From NCBI GenBank assembly GCA_026770575.1, contig MU657250.1:1-11067 (forward strand): a stretch of 11,067 nucleotides of DNA, written 5' to 3'. Shown piece after piece: positions 5,592 to 11,067 of this stretch. Each line of letters starts with the position of its first letter. The stretch's first letter is position 1. Below the pieces are notes generated by a model. The model made no database searches. It worked only from the letters and a program-made list of their open reading frames with translations, and was not told where the DNA came from. Position numbers and translations under genes: made by a program. Source of the stretch: Pelagophyceae sp. CCMP2097. Lineage: Eukaryota; Sar; Pelagophyceae.

Positions 5592-5677
5592 CCACCTTGA
5601 GACCATCCGCTCTCGCCACCTCTTCTTATATTATGCACCTTGAGACACTCCATCCCGGGCCCGGCCCGGGTGCATAA
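5592..5677. other. Direct repeat and inverted repeat downstream of the CBS gene
   Basis: CCACCTTGAGACCATCC (5592-5608) and GCACCTTGAGACACTCC (5635-5651) are near copies. TTATGCACC (5631-5639) is inverted as GGTGCATAA (5669-5677), enclosing CCCGGGCCCGGCCCGGG. This probably lies in the 3' untranslated or processing region. I see no AATAAA. Confidence 0.5.
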
Positions 5678-5727
5678 ACTGCCCATCCACGAGACGCATG
5701 GGTCGGTGCCAATAATGCCGCCGTCGT

Positions 5728-5746
5728 GAGTCCGAGACTCGGACTC
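5728..5746. other. 19-bp perfect hairpin
   Basis: GAGTCCGAG-A-CTCGGACTC: nine-base arms around a single base, in the gap between the CBS gene and the GC-rich region beyond. Confidence 0.7.
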
Positions 5747-5985
5747 CGAGTTGGTTTATGATGGGAACGGTTACAACTCTGGGCTAGAGCCTTCGTCTGG
5801 CTCACCGGCCGCGCCGAGCGACGGCCAGGCGCCGCAGCGCCGGGCCTCTGATGCGAGTGCCGGAGCGGCGCAGCGCCGTGAGAAATGTCGTCGAGCACAC
5901 GCAGTGCGAGGACGAGCAATCTACAACGCGGCCGCGTCGGCGACCGCGTATGCGGCCGCGGGCCGACGCGAAAGAGGTAGCTGGC

Positions 5986-6103
5986 GGTCCACGGACCGTC
6001 GGTCGAGGGAGCGGTCGAGGGAGCGGTGCAGGCGTGCGTCGGTCCACGGAGTATCGGTCGAGGGAGCGCGCTCGAAGGAGCGGTGGTCGAGGGAGCGGTG
6101 CAG
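5986..6103. repeat. 12-bp minisatellite with a 55-60 bp higher-order unit
   Basis: GGTCGAGGGAGC is repeated at 6000-6011, 6012-6023 and 6055-6066, with degenerate copies after. Two larger units each start GGTCCACGGA (5986 and 6041). It shares the GGACCGTC/GTCGAGGGA vocabulary of the large array at 9590-10490. All frames stay open through it, which weakens the long open frames here. Confidence 0.75.
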
Positions 6104-6283
6104 CGGCGACGCGGACGCGATGTCCGCCGCCGCGCCGTAAAGGTCGCGCGGCGTCCGCCGGCGAGCGTGGCAGGCGCCTCGCGGAACGCCGGGCAGCAAG
6201 CCACGCCCGCTGTGCGGCGACGCCGGCTCCACGGCCGCGCGGCGCCGGTCGCGTTTCAGCGCACGAAGGCGCATGCCGCGCGT

Positions 6284-7428
6284 TCAAAGCGCAGTCCTGG
6301 CGCAGCTCTGCCACCAGTGTGCCTCCGCCACCTCAATCCCTTTCGGCGCCTCGGCGGTCCGCTCGGCGTTGAAGAGGTACGTGCCGACGATGCCCCGCCG
6401 CGGCTCGGCGCCCGAGTCCGCCGCGACGGCGTCGAGGACGCCGAGAGCGCGGGCGCGGGCCACGAACAATCGCCCTGTGTCGTCGAACGTCCCGCTGGCC
6501 GCAACCGATTCTGAAACGAGCGCAAAGTGGCAGACGACGCACGCCTCCCCGAGCTCGGGCGCGTGCGCCGCCGCGGGAGTCGGTGAGGGCGCGGCGCGAA
6601 GCGTCGATGCGTGTCGCCTCGACGGAAACGCCTTCTCACAGAGGTACGTGGCCCCGTCGTCGTAAACGCCTCACGCGATCGGCCCCGACAGGCGCCCGCC
6701 GGCCGCGGACCGGAGGCCGCTCCGGCGACTCTGGAGCCTCGTCGGTCTCCGGAGCCTCGGTTGCCGTAAAGGCGGCGAGGAACAACGGCGCCCGAGTCAA
6801 ATGACAGAGAGCCGGCGCCGGCGCAACGGTGCGCGTCGGCCTCGCGGGCGTCCGTCGCCGCGCTCCCACCGCTTCCGCCGCATGGCGCCTCACCGACGAG
6901 CCGGCAGGCGTAGCGAGAGCGGGCCTTTGGCGCGTTCCAACGACGTGTTTGCGGCGAGGCCGTGTGCGACGAGGGTGTCGCACACTCTTGGCGAGACGTA
7001 GACGCCGCGCGGGGCGTTTTTCGGCGGCGGCGCGCGAGGCATGGGGCGTTTGTGAAGTGCACCCGACATTCGACGGCGTCGACGGCCGCGCCTCTAGCGG
7101 TTCCGACCTCCGCCATCCGCGCCGATGCGTCGCCTCCCTCTCGCCGCGCGCGCGGTGCCGCGCACCGCAACGCCGCCAAGGCGCGAGCGCGCACCTGGGC
7201 CGCCGTCCGGGGATGCATCACCTTGTGCAACAGCGACGCCTCGCAAAGGTCGCCTCGCGCGAGGCCGCGCGGTAGCCAGTGCGTGGCGGCGACGGCTATA
7301 GATGCGTCTGCAAACATGCCGATGACAAGGATGCAGTCGCAGGCGACGTGCATCGCGCCGCAGTCTCGCAGCAGCAACGCCGCTTCTGCACACACGCTGC
7401 CACGTGGCCTCAGGGCGACGCATGGCAA
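6284..7428 (-). CDS. Unresolved minus-strand coding region, unidentified protein
   Basis: Three minus-strand segments look like protein, but I cannot join them with confidence. (a) 7428 to about 7040 includes AEAALLLRDCGAMHVACDC, ATHWLPRGLARGDLCEAS and AALRCAAP. (b) 7021-6894, in another frame, includes GVYVSPRVCDTLVAHGLAAN and ends at a possible GTGAGG donor (6893). (c) 6670-6284, in the same frame as (b), includes DDGATYLCEKAF, GEACVVCHFALVSES, GIVGTYLFNAER and AEAHWWQSCA, then TGA. Third positions are mostly G/C. A G-x-Y-L/V motif recurs (GVYV, GATYLC, GTYLF), hinting at a repeat protein. A further Ala/Asp-rich stretch (about 7774-7490, ending TTTVYF before a GTGCGT) could be an upstream exon. 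Plus-strand frames over the same bases are also GC3-rich, so strand and structure are uncertain, and it may be a decayed gene. Confidence 0.3.
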
Positions 7429-7701
7429 GGTAGGGCGAGGGGCGCCGACGCAGCAGACGACGCCGAGGCCGTGCGTTTCATGAGGGAGGATGACGCACGA
7501 AAATAGACGGTGGTGGTGCGCTGCGCGTCGCCCGGGAGCACGCCGTCATCGTCCGACGAGGCGTCCGACGAATCGATCAACGAGACGGCGAGCGGCGCGT
7601 CTTCGTCCGGTGCGGCCTCGGGCGTCGGCGCGGTCGCGGGCGGCGCAGTCGCGGGCGCGCCGCTACGGCGAGACGCGCAGTTTCGCGCGCGCCGCGACCA
7701 G

Positions 7702-7732
7702 GCAGCGGCAGCGGCAGCAGCAGCAGCAGCGG
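7702..7732. repeat. GCA/GCG trinucleotide microsatellite
   Basis: About ten GCR triplets. They would encode polyalanine on either strand, so they do not decide coding strand. Confidence 0.8.
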
Positions 7733-7809
7733 TGTGGGTAGGACACGTGCTGCTGAATAGGACAAAGGTCAGCATGGAACCCTCGGGGCTCGAAGCCTTG
7801 GAAGTGCGG

Positions 7810-7862
7810 CTCTCCGACTCGCTAGCTCGGGGGAGAAGGATCCTCGGGGCTCTCCGACTCGC
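7810..7862. repeat. Short direct duplication
   Basis: CTCTCCGACTCGC occurs at 7810-7822 and 7850-7862, each followed by a similar CT-GGGG stretch. Further on, 7917-7950 has three near copies of GAATCTTYTAAAAGT-type units. This is upstream of the DUF347 gene; no promoter motif is recognisable. Confidence 0.6.
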
Positions 7863-8072
7863 AAGGTCTGGGGCGGGCGCAGCTGTCTCGCGGGGTCGTG
7901 CACGACGAATCTTAAAGGAATCTTCTAAAAGTGAATCTTTTAAAAAGTGAAACTCAGTTTCGGCACTTTTTCCCGGAAACACGTATCATTAAGTATCGAA
8001 AACCCGCGACGAAGGACCCTTGTCGCAAGAAAAAAGAAGTCTACTGAAGACCCCACCCCGCCGCCCGGCACG

Positions 8073-9155
8073 ATGGTCGCGGACGCGCAGATGGCGCTCG
8101 GCGCGAAGGTCCTCCTCGGCGCGAGCAAGGTGCCCAACGTGACGCCGCTCTTCTGGGTCGCAAAGGTGCGTTCTTGCCCGGGCGTATGGGCAGTTGTGCT
8201 GCGGCCCGTGCCTCTGGTCTAGGGCGCGTGGGGGTTTCGTTGGCGTGGGTCAGGGCGGCGGCGGTGCGGCCTCGCGGGAGCGCGCGCGCGTGGGCCGGGG
8301 CACCGCGGCGGGAGCGCGCCCGCGTGGGCCGGGGAGCGTGTCCGCGTGGGCCGGGAAACACACGCTCCGTAGGTGATGGCCACGACCGTCGGCGAGACGT
8401 GCGCCGACGCTTTGAACGCCGCCGGCTTCGGCCTCGGCTACACGACGCTGTTCATGTTGGCCATCATGTTGGCAATCATGATCGTCCAGTTTTGCGTGTC
8501 AAAGTACCTCCCCTTCGTATACTGGCCTCTCATCGTCCTCGTCTCCGTCGTCGGCACGCTGATCACCGACATTGGCACCGACCACTACAACATCCCTCTA
8601 TGGTACAGTTCGCCCTTCTTCCTCGGGCTTTTAGGCATCGTCTTCGCGGCGTGGTACCGCAGCGAGGGAACTTTGTCCATCCATTCCATCCGCACTAAAA
8701 AAAGAGAAGCTTTCTATTGGGCTACAATCCTCGCGACGTTTGCCCTCGGCACGGCCTTTGGCGACCTGATGGGCGACGTCGCACTCGGATCGTTCTGGCA
8801 GACGCTTTTATTATTCCTCGGCGCCATTGGGTTGACAGCGTTCGCATATTACTTTTTCCACCTGAACGAGATCCTCGCCTTTTGGATCGTCTACGTCTTC
8901 ACGCGGCCGCTCGGCGCGTCGCTTGGCGACTTGCTCTCGCAGCCGAAGAGCGCGGGCGGGTTCGAGTTCGGGCTGTGGCCGGTGACGGGGTCGTTTTTTA
9001 CAATCATTTTCTTATGTTGCTGTGTGTTTAAGTACGCTGCGAAGATCAAGCACCGCGAGGCAAATGTCAAGACCACCGCCGCGCCGTACGCCGCAAACGG
9101 CGAAGTCGAAATCGCCGGAGCAGAGTCGAAAGTCGACGCCGGCGAACAAGCCTGA
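8073..9155 (+). CDS. DUF347/COG4705-type multi-pass membrane protein, two exons
   Basis: Exons 8073-8165 and 8373-9155 give 291 residues. The COG4705 (DUF347 repeat) signatures occur in order: KVPNVTPLFWVAKV at 19-32 running into TTVGETCAD across the splice, WYRSEGTLSIHSI near 125, REAFYWATIL with ALGTAFGD at 142-162, and NEILAFW with TRPLGASLGD at 196-217. About seven hydrophobic segments are visible (near 52-71, 78-97, 113-126, 145-162, 173-193, 199-214, 235-252), with a hydrophilic, charged C-terminal tail of about 35 residues. The family is known mainly from bacteria as integral membrane proteins of unknown substrate, so no transport function is claimed. The start ATG has A at -3 and G at +4, and the family's first motif begins 18 residues later. 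The frame is also open back to an ATG at 7947 (42 extra basic residues), a possible organelle-targeting extension. Confidence 0.92.
8166..8372 (+). other. Intron of the DUF347 gene, 207 nt, containing a minisatellite
   Basis: GTGCGT donor and CCGTAG acceptor, phase 0, joining FWVAK to VMATTVGET exactly within the first family motif. The frame of exon 1 meets a stop at 8220-8222, so splicing is required. Three copies of GCGTGGGCCGGG at about 33- and 22-bp spacing lie in 8290-8356. Confidence 0.9.
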
Positions 9156-9247
9156 ACCATTGAGTCTTTGACGCCCCTTCGTAAATCTCTTTTCTCATAC
9201 ACTCCGCAGAGGCCGCGCAAAAGGGCGGGGGGGACCCAAGTGTGCAG

Positions 9248-9265
9248 CACAAATTGAAAACCTGG
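9248..9265 (+). repeat. 18-bp direct repeat, left flank of the minisatellite block
   Basis: CACAAATTGAAAACCTGG matches 10663-10680 at 16 of 18 positions. Confidence 0.6.
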
Positions 9266-9310
9266 AAACACCGTCCCTGCTCGCCACCAAGTGTTCGACA
9301 GTACGGACTC

Positions 9311-9480
9311 CTGCTAGGCCTCTTTAGCGGCCACTTACCCGGCCTCTGCACAGTCACTTACAGGGCCTCTTGGGCGGCCTCTTTCAAGGGCCCTCCGGAC
9401 GGGCCCCTGCAAGGCCTCTTTGGCGGTCAAGGCCTCTGCACGGTCGCTTGCAAGGCCTCTTTGAAGGGCCCTATCAAGCA
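9311..9480. repeat. GGCCTCTTT-rich irregular repeat
   Basis: GGCCTCT recurs about eight times. A larger unit beginning GGCCTCTGCAC and ending in AAGGGCCC is present from 9341 and again from 9431, 90 bp apart. Confidence 0.75.
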
Positions 9481-9589
9481 CCCACGCAGGGTTCCTTGTC
9501 AGAGGCGCGTGCTCGGGCCCTTCCAGGTCCCTTTACCGTTCCTCGCACGGGATGCCATATGGTTCCAAGGGATCGTCGAGGAGCCGCCG

Positions 9590-10490
9590 TCTAATCGACC
9601 ATCACAGAGGGCCCGTCGAGGGACCGTCAAAGGAACTGTCCGAAGGGACTGTCCAAGGGACCGCCCAAGCGACCATCCGAGGGAGCGTCAGAGGGACCAT
9701 CCAAGCGACCGTCCGAGTGACCGTCCGAGGGACCGCCCAGAGGGACGCAGAGGGACTGCAGTCGAGAAGAAGGCAGCCGAGCGACCGCCAAAGGGACCGT
9801 CCGAGAGACCTTACACGGGACTGCCGCAAAGGGACCGTCGAGGGACCGTCCAAGGGATCGGTCAAAGGGACCGTCGAAAGGACCTTCGAAAGGACCGTCA
9901 AAGGGACCGTTCACGGAACCGTCGCAGGGTCCGTCAGAGGGACCGCCCAAGCGACCGTCCAAGGAACAGTCCAAAGGAAGTGTCCAAAGGACCATCAAAA
10001 CGACCGTCCGAGGGACCGTCCGAGGGACCGTCGCAGAGGATCCGTCGAGGGCCCGTATAGAGATCGCTCAAGGGGCCGCCCAAGGAACTGTCCAAAGGGC
10101 CGCCCAAAGGACCGCCCAAGGGACCGTCCGAGGGACCATCCAAGCGACCGTCCAAGCGACCGTCGCAGAGTACCGATCTGTCGAGGGCCCGCAGGGTCCT
10201 TCCAAGCGACCGTCCGAGAGCCCGTCCAGGGGACGTCGCAGAGGGGCCGCAGTCGAGGGGTCGGCTGCCGAGTGACCGTCCAAAGGACCGCCGAGAAACC
10301 GCCGTCAAAGCGACTGTCACAGAGGGCCCGTCGAGGGACCCTCGAAGTAACTGTCCGAAGGAACCACCCAAGAGACCGCCCGAGGGACCGTCCGAGCCTC
10401 CCGAGGGGCCGTCTCAAGGCGCCGTTTCGAATGGCCGTCGAAAGGGGCCGTCTCCAGGGGCCGTCTCGAGGGGCCGTCTCGAAGAGCAGG
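9590..10490. repeat. Large degenerate 12-bp minisatellite array
   Basis: The consensus is close to GGGACCGTCCRA, with many substitutions and occasional length changes, for about 0.9 kb. Because 12 is a multiple of three, several frames on both strands stay open and give Arg-Asp-Arg-Pro, Gly-Thr-Val-Gln or Asp-Gly-Pro repeats. I regard these as artefacts, not genes. Larger duplicated blocks are visible: 9570-9665 resembles 10285-10385, and 9760-9810 resembles 10245-10295. Confidence 0.9.
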
Positions 10491-10499
10491 AGATAGGAG

Positions 10500-10690
10500 C
10501 AGCGCCGGGTTCGGGTTTGCCCTTCAACCCGCGGGTCAGGTTTGCCGGGTTTGCGCGTTTTGGCCGACCCGTCGACCCGCGGGTTTGGCCGTGGCAAAAA
10601 GCCGAACCCGACCCGAGAAGGCGGGTTTGGTCGTTCAACAAACCCGCAACCCGAGGGTGTGACACAAATTGATAACCCGGCCCGACCCGA
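10500..10690. repeat. CGGGT/ACCCG mixed-orientation repeat tract
   Basis: CGGGT-type and ACCCG-type pentamers alternate in both orientations about twenty times (for example AACCCGCGGGT twice). The tract can form many local hairpins. No coding support. Confidence 0.8.
10663..10680 (+). repeat. 18-bp direct repeat, right flank of the minisatellite block
   Basis: CACAAATTGATAACCCGG pairs with 9248-9265, differing at two positions. Confidence 0.6.
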
Positions 10691-10767
10691 ATACACCGCT
10701 TAAGCTCCTGGTCCTGGTTACCGCCGACACTGGCCCGACAGCACCCGGGATCTGGGGCATACTGGAC

Positions 10768-10960
10768 CTTGCTTGCTTGCGGAAGATTCGCTTTGGCTGC
10801 CGGGCGGTGCTCTGCACGCCCACAAAAGCCGAGCTTGCTTGCTTAAGATCCACCCTGGGTGGGGCTGGCCCAACGAGCTTCCCTTTTCCTTTTGCTCAAG
10901 CTGCAATCGAGAGTTATTTCATTGCTTGCTTAAGATCCACCCTGGGTAGGGCTGGCCCAA
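10768..10960. repeat. Three copies of a short dispersed repeat
   Basis: CTTGCTTGCTTAAGATCCAC followed by CCTGGGT and GGGCTGGCCCAA stands at 10834-10873 and, with one substitution, at 10923-10960. A diverged copy (CTTGCTTGCGGAAGATTCGC) begins at 10768. 10961-11067 holds nothing I can assign. Confidence 0.8.
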
Positions 10961-11067
10961 AAGGTCATTCGAAAAGGGAGGCTTGTCTGTCGAGATGCAA
11001 AGGACCTCAAAAAGGGTCACTGTGCCTTCTCCGGCGCCTCTGCGGCGGAGGGCCCTCGGGCGCCGAG

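Noticed and set aside
5728..5746. Rho-independent terminator
   Set aside because: A perfect hairpin but no T-run, and the setting is eukaryotic.
7510..7950. Plus-strand 146-residue Ser/Ala-rich open frame as a gene or first exon of the DUF347 gene
   Set aside because: It stops before the DUF347 start, has no domain and no ATG near its beginning, and the opposite strand is equally open; kept only as an unresolved possibility.
9242..10496. Long open frames (272 and 314 residues plus strand, up to 233 minus strand) of RDRPSD, GTVQGT or DGPSDG repeats
   Set aside because: They come from a 12-bp tandem repeat, which keeps several frames open on both strands; no non-repetitive domain or start context supports translation.

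Overview
The window looks like nuclear DNA of a eukaryote with a repeat-rich genome, most likely a microalga (a pelagophyte-type stramenopile or a haptophyte would fit; this is inference). GC-rich genes carry short GT-AG introns. Between them lie tRNA-derived SINE-like repeats, a TIR element with TA target duplication, and many GC-rich minisatellites. I see no operons, Shine-Dalgarno sites, CRISPR arrays, rRNA or intact tRNA genes.

Layout. 1-200: an exon of an unidentified minus-strand gene that leaves the window on the left. 201-2030: mobile and repeat DNA: a lone terminal repeat (378-419), a complete 190-bp MITE-like element (451-640), a 67-bp repeat seen twice plus a diverged copy, SINE-like copy 1 (717-924), a palindromic minisatellite (925-1178), tRNA-like relics and a composite repeat (copy A). 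2029-2510: a small two-exon minus-strand gene candidate of unknown function whose stop codon lies inside repeat copy A. 2511-4067: a second tRNA-like relic plus composite repeat (copy B), a 10/9-bp minisatellite, a 37-bp palindrome, inverted SINE-like copy 2 and a nested stem-loop. 4068-5554: a five-exon gene for a four-CBS-domain protein resembling the AMPK gamma/SNF4 regulatory subunit. 5555-8072: two hairpins, a small minisatellite and GC-rich sequence with unresolved minus-strand coding potential. 8073-9155: a two-exon gene for a DUF347/COG4705 multi-pass membrane protein of bacterial type. 9156-11067: no gene; a block of nested minisatellites flanked by an 18-bp direct repeat, then a CGGGT/ACCCG tract and three copies of a short repeat.

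The two confident genes are separate transcription units and do not form an evident pathway. The CBS protein is probably a soluble nucleotide sensor; the DUF347 protein is an integral membrane protein of unknown substrate. The most interesting content is in the mobile DNA. Comparing the two SINE-like copies gives an empty and a filled site: the filled one holds only a 9-bp palindrome between duplicated TA, resembling the fused tips of the TIR element found elsewhere in the window.
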